Shown piece after piece: positions 23,900 through 39,394 of a stretch of 44,000 nt of DNA (the stretch's first letter is position 1; each line of letters opens with the position of its first letter). A program made the position numbers and the translations under genes. The stretch is from Glandiceps talaboti (lineage: Eukaryota; Hemichordata; Enteropneusta; Spengelidae): contig NC_135550.1 in NCBI RefSeq assembly GCF_964340395.1, positions 12,181,908-12,225,907 of the forward strand, in the 5' to 3' direction. The notes beneath the pieces are model-generated. The model worked only from the letters and a program-made list of their open reading frames with translations. It was not told the DNA's origin and did not search any database.

Positions 23900-25128
23900 G
23901 CTTATCATTTGGAGTACAATTGGTCAGCTAGCAGTGAAAGTCTCAATATTTCTGCAATACCGATACTTTAAAAAAAATCTAAACAAAAGCTTTTCAGAAT
24001 GACCGAGCGTCACCTTCGAAAATGTTATTTAATTATGTAGAAAGCGAGAATGAAAGATGTGGGTTGGCAAGTTACAGCAGTCCGGGAGTCAAAGGTATGG
24101 ACAAATGGAAGGTCACGTACTGTGGGATGTCTTTGTCCTTTCGTCTTCCAGATCAAAAGATCATTATAACATACATGTAAAAGTGGCACTGTGTAGCATC
24201 GTATTACGCTGTAAGCTCTCCACATGCATTGAGTAACTTGACAATACTATTACCATAATGATTGTTTTTACAAGAATGTCTGCCTTATGAAAGTGGACGA
24301 ACTTTGTGTGAATACCATACAACTGCAACCGCACAATCAATACCAATCAAAATGAATATCTCATTAAAACGAAGACATATCGCCAATATGTTTTCTACAA
24401 CAACAGCAGACAAAGGATAAAGATATATGTTAACTTAATACCGTACTTTATATCTACGAGCAGACATGTATCCATACAAAAAAATGTGATTCTTGATTTG
24501 TACCACGTCCAAAAAAAAAGTCTTTAAAAAGTGAAGGTTTCTAAACAGTCCAGTTTCAGTCTAGACTGCGCATATAAAATCAATGAATGCGATGTATTAT
24601 TTATACTAAGTATGCATGTGAAGGGAGCATGGACGTATTGTGGCGAATGTCTATACAGAGTACACGGTATACGGTGTATTCATACAACTAAACTTGCTAA
24701 CGAGTCTTTTACGTAACTACCCCCACCGATTTCTTTGTTCTTTGTTTACCTTCTTTTAGGTACTTCTAAACCCTAGCTTTATACCCTTGCCTTCGGGCTC
24801 TGCATGCTCTGGTGATTAAACAAGTTTTCAAAACCACTCTTGTGTGAAAGCCAAAACATATACAAGTGATTGACCAGTAAATCGTTATCCTACACACATG
24901 TATGAGAATTTGTATCTAAGGGGATTTGCATCATAGGATTATAAATTTTGAACAAACCATTCATTTCAATTCACACACGGCATAACTATGTTTAACTTTT
25001 TGAATCACATTTACGACCAACGTTGTGGATTATGTGTAGGGCAATAACATCTGGACGTCTATATTAGCTAGAGTCATATAAAGGCAATATTTAAGTCCTA
25101 TTTATATATATGATAAATATATTAGTAC
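23900..25128. other. Stretch with no recognisable gene
   Basis: AT-rich sequence. Minus-strand frames at 24025-24346 lack recognisable motifs and splice support. Confidence 0.45.
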
Positions 25129-25129
25129 A

Positions 25130-27181
<2,052 letters not shown>

Positions 27182-27234
27182 TCGAACAACCAAACAAATG
27201 TACACAGACAGATAATGAATGCATTTGACTAGGC

Positions 27235-29112
<1,878 letters not shown>

Positions 29113-29129
29113 GGGGGGGGGGGGGGGGG
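29113..29129. repeat. G17 homopolymer
   Basis: Seventeen consecutive Gs. Confidence 0.9.
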
Positions 29130-29344
29130 CGTCAATTCTGTCGATCGTCCCTTAGTCAGCTTGTTAAACGATAATTTTGCTAATATGCTCAATTCAGCAT
29201 GATATAGTTGTCATGGCGACGTAAAGTAATCTATTTGATAAAACCATACTTTGTAATGGTTAAACCTGTGAAATCTGACGTAGATCTATATTCGCTCGTC
29301 AATGATATCTACTCGGGAGCTCGACGGAGCGACTTGTCAGTTGT

Positions 29345-29625
29345 GTTATATGTGATGTGTTTAGAAGCGCTTAATGAGTACCTGGCCATATTAGGGCAGT
29401 ATAAGGCTTCATAGTGGTACCTCTAGTACTGTTACTGTACTGGCTATGAGGGCACGAATAGACGTGTTTTATCCCGAGGACTTTATGCAGTAACATATCC
29501 CGAGAATGAAAGCCGAAGGTAAATAGTAGCTACATAACACAGCACAAGGGGTAATGTGACGTCTACTAGTGCCGGAATAAGGCCAGGTAATAGGTGTTTT
29601 ATAACACATCACATTCCCAGGCACG
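29345..29625. mobile_element. Decayed foldback / inverted-repeat element
   Basis: ATGTGATGTGTT...TACCTGGCCATATTAGGGCA on the left is mirrored by the complement of TGCCGGAATAAGGCCAGGTA...AACACATCACAT on the right. Weaker pairing continues inward through GGTACC/GGGGTAA blocks. The outer limits are estimates. It breaks up the short frames on both strands here, so those are unlikely genes. Confidence 0.5.
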
Positions 29626-30163
29626 TATTTCTTTCCAGAGTCAAAGCAAATCACCGGTAGGACTCCTGTGCTAATGTAATAGTACCCCCCAGTCTGTACC
29701 ACGTGATATGGTCTAAGCCAATCATTGAGGAGTATATGAACAAAATGTGTTATATATGACAATGGAGTCTTCTAGTGGCCGAATATATATGCCCATCCAG
29801 TGAGCATAAAACAATTTTTTTTTTGGTTTGGGTTACCCAACCCCACCTAGTTTTTCACTGCCGATCCTAACATTTTTACATATTCGAGAAAAAAAATTAT
29901 AAAATCGCGAAAATTATGCAGTCTCGCCAGAAATAGTGGACGCTGAAACTGACATCAACTTAAAATGTCAGAACTGAAACCAGTAACACAGAGACCATTC
30001 GAAAACAACGGAAAACATAACCACCTAAACTAGACACTCACACATGAAAAAAAAATCTACCCACCTCACCTATTCTAAAATTGAGCGTAATCGGAACCAT
30101 GCAATTTTGTTTATTAGGCCTAAGTGTTATAACTATTGGTGAAAAGTGGGATCGATTCCTTAC

Positions 30164-30313
30164 CTTATTAATGTAATGAGTATTGGAATGGCACAAATTT
30201 TCTTCCAAAATGTGAATTCGTCCATAGAATACAATCCACGTAGAGTGACACTGTCCTTCATTGGCACAATCAGTTCACTTCCAATACATTGATTTAGAAA
30301 AGAAACAACAAAC
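30164..30313 (-). CDS. Possible internal exon of an unidentified gene (partial)
   Basis: Read on the minus strand, the segment is preceded by CATTTGTTTTCACAG, a good pyrimidine tract plus AG, and followed by AAG then GTAAGG, a good donor. The 150 bp are open in one frame: one base completing a codon, 49 codons, then two bases, so both flanking introns would be phase 2 and the exon could be skipped in frame. The peptide has a polar first half (including GSELIVPMKDSVTLRGLYSM, about residues 11-30) and a hydrophobic end (PILITLI). The middle faintly recalls the prefoldin-5 or Sm/LSm strand-turn pattern, but too weakly to name. A 150-bp open frame with such sites can arise by chance. No partner exon is confirmed; 43117-43173 is in compatible phase. 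Product unknown. Confidence 0.28.
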
Positions 30314-30601
30314 CTGTGAAAACAAATGACGTGTATGAATATTTTTTGTTCGTATATTCCCCAAGGAAAAATACAAGGGCCTCGTCTTCTACTCAAACGT
30401 GACAAAATCTTAGATCACGAATATTTTCAGAATTATTAATTACTATATTGGGGAACAGTATAATTATACATGCACAAGCAAAATGTGAGAAAAATCGGGA
30501 AGAGTAATAGCGGTTTTGAACGCCTTTATTCATGTTTTGGGCGTAACAGAACGAACGACGTGGACGTGCGATGTCGTGACGTAGAACGACGAGGGTGTAA
30601 A

Positions 30602-30648
30602 TACCATATATTTTGTTCGAACGCGTTCGAATGTTCGAATGCATTTGG
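30602..30648. other. CpG-rich imperfect palindrome with a 16-bp perfect core
   Basis: TTCGAACGCGTTCGAA at 30616-30631 is a perfect palindrome and is followed by another TTCGAA at 30634-30639. ATACCA on the left and TGGTAT on the right extend the symmetry. A TATA-like word, TATAAATA, follows on the plus strand at 30647. Role unknown. Confidence 0.6.
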
Positions 30649-30709
30649 TATAAATATACGTGTACACAAATGTACTAAGAATAAACGAGAAACAGAATTT
30701 CCGTGAAAT

Positions 30710-31431
30710 ATTCTAAACGTTACGTCTTATTGAAATGTGTCGTTATTATTCTGTCTATCATGTTTTTCACTCATAACTAAAATGATTTGAACACACTCAG
30801 ACGTTTTGCCTTGTTATTAAATGAATGACAAGGTGTGAAGACATAACTTCAAAGAAACATCCCTTTTGTAAAAAGTAGAACATGCCGACAATTGACAGCT
30901 TCTCCGCCACCACTCTCAAAAGTCGTGTATGTTTTTATGTTTTTAATGGGAAAGGGTGCGGTGAAAGATTAACAACATCGGCTAGCTGATGAACAAAATG
31001 TAACGTTTGACGTACTTTTGGTTCATTACATATGTTCGTGATCTAATTGGTTGCATAACCTTGATATCACAGTCTGGGGTAAATTCTCACCAGTTTCAAA
31101 GAACCTAGTCCGTCAATCAAAACACCAATTGCATGAGCAATTATTAACTTTCACTCATACCCGGGGAGATTTTGATAATACGTTTTCTTGCAATTGGTTT
31201 ATTTACTCCAGGAAATGAAGCTGACATCACAAGATGTAGAGAATGTATATTATCAAAATTTCTTTCATTAATATTTTTTTCTCACTTGGTATACGCTAAT
31301 AGAGTTATACATAATACAAAATGGTGATTCAAATAAATCATATTTGGTGAAAAATATGAATATCTTTCAAAGGAATATGAGGTAAATAATGATAAATACG
31401 TGCGCAATAAAGGAACTACTGTAACAGCTGA
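30710..31431. other. Stretch with no recognisable gene
   Basis: Ordinary AT-rich sequence. Confidence 0.45.
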
Positions 31432-31474
31432 TTTATATATATATATATGGATTTGTTAGTGTTATTTTATGAAC

Positions 31475-31714
31475 ATGTATGTATGTATGTATGTATGTAT
31501 GTATGTATGTATGTATGTATGTATGTATGTATGTATGTATGTATGTATGTATGTATGTATGTATGTATGTATGTGTATGTATGCATGTATGTATGTATGT
31601 ATGTATGTATGTATGTATGTATGTATGTGTATGTATGTATGTATGTATGTATGTATGTATGTATGTATGTATGTATGTATGTATGTATGTATGCATGCAT
31701 GTATGTATGTATGT
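31475..31714. repeat. (ATGT)n tetranucleotide microsatellite
   Basis: About 240 bp of ATGT units with a few ATGC and GTGT interruptions. Six overlapping frames reading (CMYV)n or (IHTY)n are artefacts. Confidence 0.97.
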
Positions 31715-31739
31715 GACGGATGTGTGTGTGTACATTCTG

Positions 31740-32437
31740 ATGGAAACATCTAACATCAGTTAGGGTGAAATTAGACTTACACTCGATCTCTGCCATTAAA
31801 GTATTTGATCGACAAGATGATTATCAAAAAACACTCAGTGTGAGATATCACGATGGGGAAGAACGTCCCTTTAAGAAATGAGTCACCGTTACCTTCAATT
31901 TTTGTTAGGAAACAGTTCACTTAATTGACTTTGGTGTTATTGCTTACAGCTAAGGGTACTGGATACTACACTAAATGAGCTGTAATCGAATGCCCTTGAG
32001 TAGTATCATGGCGTATTGGTTCAATCAAATCATCTTATGAATGTCTGAAGAGTTGCCGTCCATGATTATGCTCATGGTATGATAAATAATGCTGATTAAG
32101 TATATGAAAGGTGGCTGAAAATCACGCTGTTTAGGCCAGCATGGGGTTTGGTACTTTAATGGTTGAAGTATATTATGCATACTATTGTGTACACATCATC
32201 AAAGCTACACATCCGAGCCTATCTTTTATCATTGCAATTATTGACATTGAAAATGCAGTTCACCTGCATGTACCGTTTATGACAAAAGTACCATCGGATC
32301 GACTGTTCGACCCGTACAAGTTTATTTACTTTATAAATCAACAAACCCAATCTGGTTAATATGCTACCTTATAATATCTTAAATTATGTTATCTTAATGC
32401 CACACAATTCATACTACTACCGTCGGAATCGTTGAAT
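31740..32437. other. Stretch with no recognisable gene
   Basis: A 72-codon plus-strand frame at 32141-32359 shows no family signature. No arrays. Confidence 0.4.
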
Positions 32438-32452
32438 GGGGGGGGGGGGGGG
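32438..32452. repeat. G15 homopolymer
   Basis: Fifteen consecutive Gs. Confidence 0.9.
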
Positions 32453-32678
32453 ACATTGTCCCAATAGAAACCACGCAAGTAAATCGACTAAAGCGTTTTT
32501 AACATTTAGCAATCACTTGAGCTAATGTCTGTATAGCAGGCGGTCGATAAGTCTAAATTGGAAACATATTGAGCGGAATTTCATTTCAAGAAATCAATTT
32601 TATACAAGGTAAAATGCAATGGAACGACGAACAATAACAGTGAACATACTCGACGCGCCAGTTTTGTAAATAAATAAA

Positions 32679-32937
32679 GTGAGTGAGTGAATGGATGAGT
32701 GAGTGAGTGAGTGAGTGAGTGAGTGAGTGAGTGAGTAAGTAAGTAAGTGAGTGAGTGAGTGAGTGAGTGAGTGAGTGAGTGAGTGAGCGAGTGAGTGAGT
32801 AAGTGAGTGAGTGAGTGAGTGAGTGAGTGAGTGAGTGAGTGAGCGAGTGAGTAAGTGAGTGAGTGAGTGAGTGAGTGAGTGAGTGAGCGAGTGAGTAAGT
32901 AAGTGAGTGAGTGAGTGAGTGAGTGAGTGAGCGAGCG
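32679..32937. repeat. (GTGA)n tetranucleotide microsatellite
   Basis: About 260 bp of GTGA with scattered GTAA and GCGA variants. Minus-strand frames of (SLTH)n type come from this array. Confidence 0.97.
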
Positions 32938-33143
32938 ACATAGAGCGACAGAAATAGTCACAGAGACAGACAGCCATAGAGAGACGGAGAGAAAGAAACA
33001 TGAGACAGCAAGGGATGTATAGACAGACGGAGAGGCAAAGACACAGAGACACAGACAGGGGAGAGAGACAGATGGGTAGTGATGCAGAGAGAATGGGGGG
33101 GGGGGACAAGAGAGACATACAGACAGAGATGGGAGACAGCGAG
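32938..33143. repeat. Degenerate purine-rich GACAGA-type tract
   Basis: Low-complexity GAGACAGA-like words follow the GTGA array, with a short G run near 33097-33106. Probably the decayed edge of an older simple repeat. Confidence 0.8.
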
Positions 33144-33699
33144 AATTAGAATTGTTTAGTACGATATTTGCCTAGTAAAATAAAGCTGTTCATGACGTGT
33201 TTCCTTCTTTATCCACACATGACTAATCAGTGGGAAATATAATGACTTACAGCATATTGCCTTCAACACTGGACCAATTTAAAATACATATTAATGAATG
33301 TTGGAGAACTGATTGCAATCGATACGGCTTTTAGTATGACGTATCACCGTCGCTTTTACGATGTGTATCAAGGATTGTAAATATCTTCATGGCTCCGTGT
33401 ACAGAGTAGAAATGTTTAAACTATAATGTATGTCAAATGATCAATGCTATTTTAGACTATTATTTTTATTAGATGTTATATTTCTACCAATTACGTTAGA
33501 ATATTGACCAATCACAATTCAGAGTCGGGCTTTGCTGTAGACATAACCGGTATTCGTGTCTGGTCGTTCATGTTTTGTACTTGTAGCATAATGTATCGGT
33601 AGCGGATATCCTATACCCAGCGCCAGCCAAGAGTTCTGGATAATCTTTGCTATATTTATCAGTTGTTAAAATCTTTTGTTTGGAGTGCCATACAATAAT

Positions 33700-36470
33700 G
33701 GTGTAGGTACTAGGAGTTCTATATAGTTCTGTACATGTACGGTGTAGGTACTAGGAGTTCTATATAGTTCTGTACATATATGGTGTAGGTACTAGGAGTT
33801 CTATATAGTTCTGTACATGTACGGTGTAGGTACTAGGAGTTTTGTATAGTTCTGTACATATATGGTGTAGGTACAAGGAGTTCTGTATAGTTCTGTACAT
33901 GTACAGTGTAGGTACTAGGAGTTCTATATAGTTCTGTACATATATGGTGTAGGTACAAGGAGTTCTGTATAGTTCTGTACATATATGGTGTAGGTACAAG
34001 GAGTTCTGTATAGTTCTGTACATGTACGGTGTACGTACTAGGAGTTATATATAGTTCTGTACATGTACGGTGTAGGTACTAGGAGTTCTATATAGTTATG
34101 TACATGTACGGTGTAGGTACAAGGAGTTCTGTATAGTTCTGTATATGTACAGTGTAGGTACTAGGAGTTTTGTATAGTTTTGTACATATATGGTGTAGGT
34201 ACTAGGAGTTCTATATAGTTCTGTACATGTACGGTGTAGGTACTAGGAGTTCTATATAGTTCTGTACATATATGGTGTAGGTACTAGGAGTTCTATATAG
34301 TTCTGTACATGTACGGTGTAGGTACTAGGAGTTTTGTATAGTTCTGTACATATATGGTGTAGGTACTAGGAGTTCTGTATAGTTCTGTACATGTACAGTG
34401 TAGGTACTAGGAGTTCTATATAGTTCTGTACATATATGGTGTAGGTACAAGGAGTTCTGTATAGTTCTGTACATATATGGTGTAGGTACAAGGAGTTCTG
34501 TATAGTTCTGTACATGTACGGTGTACGTACTAGGAGTTATATATAGTTCTGCACATGTACGGTGTAGGTACTAGGAGTTCTATATAGTTATGTACATGTA
34601 CGGTGTAGGTACAAGGAGTTCTGTATAGTTCTGTATATGTACAGTGTAGGTACTATGAGTTTTGTATAGTTTTGTACATATATGGTGTAGGTACTAGGAG
34701 TTCTGTATAGTTCTGTACATGTACAGTGTAGGTAATAGGAGTTCTATATAGTTATGTACATGTACGGTGTAGGTACAAGGAGTTCTGTATAGTTCTGTAC
34801 ATGTACAGTGTAGGTACTAGGAGCTCTATGTAGTTCTGTACATATATGGTGTAGGTACAATGAGTTCTGTACAGTTCTATACATATATGGTGTAGGTACT
34901 AGGAGTTCTATATAGTTCTGTACATGTACGGTGTAGGTACTAGGAGTTCTGTATAGTTCTGTACATATATGGTGTAGGTACTAGGAGTTCTGTATAGTTA
35001 TGTACATGTACGGTGTAGGTACTAGGAGTTCTGTATAGTTATGTACATATACGGTGTAGGTACTAGGAGTTCTATATAGTTCTGTACATGTACGGTGTAG
35101 GTACTAGGAGTTCTGTATAGTTCTGTACATATACGGTGTAGGTACTAGGAGTCCTGTATAGTTCTGTACATATATGGTGTAGGTACTAGGAGTTCTGTAT
35201 AGTTATGTACATGTACGGTGTAGGTACTAGGAGTTATATATAGTTCTGTACATATATGGTGTAGGTACTAGGAGTTCTGTATAGTGCTGTACATATATGG
35301 TGTAGGTACTAGGAGTTCTGTATAGTTCTGTACATGTACGGTGTAGGTACTAGGAGTTCTGTATAGTTCTGTACATATATGATGTAGGTACTAGGAGTTC
35401 TGTATAGTTATGCACATGTACGGTGTAGGTACTAGGAGTTCTTTATAGTTATGTACATATATGGTGTAGGTACTAGGAGTTCTATATAGTTCTGTACATG
35501 TACGGTGTAGGTACTAGGAGTACTGTATAGTTATGTACATGTACGGTGTAGGTACTAGGAGTTCTGTATAGTTATGTACATATACGGTGTAGGTACTAGG
35601 AGTCCTGTATAGTTCTGTACATATATGGTGTAGGTACTAGGAGTTCTATATAGTTCTGTACATGTACAGTGTAGGTACTAGGAGTTCTATATAGTTATGT
35701 ACATATATGGTGTAGGTACTAGGAGTTCTGTATAGTTCTGTACATGTACGGTGTAGGTACTAGGAGTTCTTTATAGTTCTGTACATATATGGTGTAGGTA
35801 CTAGGAGTTCTATATAGTTCCGTACATGTACGGTGTAGGTACTAGGAGTCCTGTATAGTTCTGTACATGTACGGTGTAGGTACTAGGAGTCCTGTATAGT
35901 TATGTACATGTACGGTGTAGGTACTAGGAGTTCTATATAGTTCTGTACATGTACAGTGTAGGTACTAGGAGTTCTATATAGTGCTGTACATGTACGGTGT
36001 AGGTACTAGGTGTTCTATATAGTTCTGTACATGTACAATGTAGGTACTAGGAGTTCTATATAGTTCTGTACATGTACGGTGTAGGTACTAGGAGTTCTGT
36101 ATAGTTCTGTACATGTACGGTGTAGGTACTAGGAGTTCTATATAGTTCTGTACATGTACGGTGTAGGTACTAGGAATTCTATATAGATCTGTACATATAT
36201 GGTGTAGGTACTAGGAGTTTATATAGTTCTGTACATATATGGTGTAGGTACTAGGAGTTCTATATAGTTATGTACATATATGGTTTAGGTACTGGGAGTT
36301 TATAGGAGTTCTGTACATATATGGTGTAGGTACTAGGAGTTCTGTATAGTTATGTACATGTACGGTGTATGTACTAGGAGTTCTGTATAGTTATGTACAT
36401 GTACGGTGCAGGTACTAGGAGTTCTGTATAGTTATGTACATGTACGGTGCAGGTACATGTCCCGTATAGT
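33700..36470. repeat. 41-bp minisatellite, about 67 units, with higher-order structure
   Basis: The unit is close to GGTGTAGGTACTAGGAGTTC followed by TATATAGTTCTGTACATGTAC. Variants swap TACATGTAC with TACATATAT, CTATATAG with CTGTATAG, and TTCTG with TTATG. Most units hold the palindrome GTACATGTAC. Twelve units (33700-34191) are repeated almost exactly at 34192-34683, offset 492 bp. The last units from about 36440 are degenerate. The unit is not a multiple of three, and no long frame crosses the array. Confidence 0.97.
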
Positions 36471-36479
36471 TCTGTAAAA

Positions 36480-37440
36480 TAACGATGTACGTACTAGGCC
36501 ACCCGTATTTTGCTATGTTTAAATACAGTAACGATGTATGAGCTGTAAGTTTCGTATAGCTGTCTACAATTAAGAGATCCACCCCTTATTTTTTTCCATG
36601 TCTGTATTAAGACTGGACATTTATTTAGTTATTTTCTAAGTTTTTGGAATATACCCTTTTTATACAACATAAATACTAGTACTTAAGGAGTATAAAATCG
36701 TGGGGTGTTTTTTTTGATAGAGTGCTGTATTCTGGGAAGGGTCGTATTTATATAATAATAATAAATAATGATGAAATATTATTATTTAGTGTGCATATGC
36801 CGGGAAATGTTTCTGACGAGATGGTGCTAGTATTCCATACAAAATAGTTACGTAAGGTGGTGATTTAACAGAAAAAAAAAGCCATTAGGGGTTGTAAATC
36901 AATATCAAGTTGAAAGTGACTAATGGAAGATAATTCCGTTGAATATGTGGAAGAAGTCATTGAGAAGGATTTTGACTTAATATCTTGTCTTTGTGGATAA
37001 TTGCTGGTGACAACAAACACTTCGTTCATAAACAAGAAAAGGTGTGTCCATTGTTTTCGAAAAAAAAGGTGCGAGTGATAGACAAGCTTAGAACTTTTTG
37101 AAATAGAAAAGAGATTTTCAAGCACTGTTTGCTCTCAATTGACGCCAGTTTCATTTCGTCACTCTGGTACTTCATGCATGTCTTCATTCACTGATGTATC
37201 CCACTAGGATAATAACATTTACCCCGTAGGGTAATAGCAACAAATTCCAAAGCAACCAAACGGCATTGAAAACGGATGATCAGCAGATAACCTTTTGTTA
37301 CATCTCAAACTGAATACAAGAATCTTAGACTGCCAAAGGAATCGACGGATTCCTTTGTGAATTTGTTATTAAATAACGTTTCGGTAACCATTCAAAGTGG
37401 ATATAATTGCCTCTGCATATGTCAACGCTCGCAAATTTTA
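36480..37440. other. Stretch with no recognisable gene
   Basis: AT-rich sequence. The minus-strand 86-codon frame at 36865-37125 shows no family signature. Confidence 0.45.
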
Positions 37441-37456
37441 CCCGAGATACATCAAA

Positions 37457-37467
<11 letters not shown>

Positions 37468-37503
<36 letters not shown>

Positions 37504-37540
37504 AACACACACATGCAGTGTATATCACACACACACACAC
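37468..37540. repeat. (CA)n dinucleotide microsatellite, interrupted
   Basis: About 16 CA units are followed by GCAAACACACACATGCAGTGTATAT-type interruption and eight more CA units. Confidence 0.95.
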
Positions 37541-37542
37541 AG

Positions 37543-37759
<217 letters not shown>

Positions 37760-38060
37760 TATTACATCCAGACTTTAATACAACCTATGAATGAGATATT
37801 TATGGTCAAATTATTGAAACCATACCAAACAACCTGTAGCTTTTATACCCTTTTCCGATATATTTAAAAACAACAACAAACGTATTCGTTAAATAAATTG
37901 CAATAGACATACATCAATTTACTTGCAATATCCTTTTACGAACAGGCTGTACGCATGATTATTCCGGACTTATGTTATACCAATAACACGTTTTGACGTA
38001 AATTATATTTTACACGGTTAAATTTAAAAAGTCGAATTACGGATTCTCTCTCACTTAATA
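37760..38060. other. Unique AT-rich spacer
   Basis: Nothing recognised. Confidence 0.4.
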
Positions 38061-38062
38061 GA

Positions 38063-38455
38063 ATGAAATGTACAGATTCCCGCTTAAACAGGATGAAATG
38101 TACAGATTCCCGCTTAAACAGGATGAAATGTACAGATTCTCGCTTAAATGGGATGAAATGTACAGATTCCCGCTTAAATGGGATGAAATGTACAGATTCC
38201 CGCTTAAACAGGATGAAATATACAGATTCTCACTTAAACAGGATCAAATATACAGATTTCGCTTAAACAGGATGACATGTGCAGATTCTCGCTTAAACAG
38301 GATGAAATGTACAGATTCTCGCTTAAACAGGATGAAATGTCCAGATTCTCGCTTAAACAGGATGAAATGTCCAGATTCTCGCTTAAACAGGAAGAAATGT
38401 ACAGATTCCCGCTTAAACGGGATGAAATGTACAAATTTCGCTTATACAGGATGAA
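38063..38455. repeat. 30-bp minisatellite, about 13 units
   Basis: The unit is GATGAAATGTACAGATTCYC followed by GCTTAAACAG. Because 30 is divisible by three, two plus-strand frames (10-residue repeats MKCTDSRLNR and MYRFPLKQDE) and one minus-strand frame stay open. All copies except 29-bp ones near 38250-38270 and 38430 keep phase. I favour a non-coding array: three overlapping frames are open equally and there is no promoter or splice support. Confidence 0.92.
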
Positions 38456-38499
38456 ATGTATGGATAGGTGTCCATGGATAACTCCAGAAGTGTAATGGC

Positions 38500-39390
38500 G
38501 GAGTAAAAGACTTGCATATTGTCAAACCCCTCCCAATTGCAGATGGTAGCCTTTGACCTCTTAGTGGACACAGAAATCTGTCATTTCTTGTATCCTCAGA
38601 TAAAAGAACTTGTGTTATTTCATTGTAAACTATGTCTATCATGTTAATTGTGTTGAAGAGGTATCCGGTTTACTTGCATTGTATTATTTTGTATTGTAGA
38701 GAATATACGCGAATTTACTTTCATCAGACAATATGTATATATTCTTCAATGTCCAGCTGTATTTTCATTTCATGTAACGAAAATACGTAGAGACATTTAT
38801 GTAAATTTATCATAATTTCATTTGTAACATTTCCACTTTCGTTCATAGTTATATCCCGTCTATTTTGGAGCCGATGACCTTGAATTGTACAGAATAAAAA
38901 GACCATACTTCGAATACTATGCGAAAGTCGAGATTCTTACTTTTATCTAAAAACGTGTCGACATAAATACCTGAGAGTGGCACCCCAGAGCAAGGTCGGA
39001 TAACTGCATCATTACGGTACAGACACTCAGTACTAATATGACAGGATTCAGTAGCACGCAGTTGAAGAAAATCTGTTCTATTTTACGAATTCTTCTTTTT
39101 TTAAAGAAATAATTGCATGATGTTATTTTGTCAACCGAGCTTAAGTTGTTGAGTGAGAGAGATCTATGATAAGAATCACTCAAATGCGTTTCACATCTCT
39201 AAGTTGTTCCCTGATAAAGCCCTATTCAATGCTACACAGATCCACAGCGTGAAAGACGTCTCCTTCCCTCAAATTCAATGTCAAATATAATGATCACTGA
39301 AGTGTCGTTTGAGCATTTGTGACAATACAATGTACAGTTTCTGAAGAAACACAATTTACTGAAAATATACGAACGTGTCCTGATTTCCCT
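38500..39390. other. Stretch with no confident gene
   Basis: A hydrophobic minus-strand segment at 38971-39072 ends at a good donor (CTCAG then GTATTT), but its acceptor is weak. I do not call it. Confidence 0.35.
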
Positions 39391-39394
39391 AACG

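Noticed and set aside
30164-30313. Assignment of the putative exon to prefoldin subunit 5 or an Sm/LSm protein
   Set aside because: Only scattered residues agree (LN, EL, VP, S, G, L) and the downstream half diverges completely; not enough to name a family.
31433-31796. Frames of (IHTY)n and (CMYV)n on both strands
   Set aside because: All frames through a tetranucleotide repeat of this kind are open.
32600-33118. 172-codon minus-strand frame
   Set aside because: Translation of the GTGA array and the purine-rich flank.
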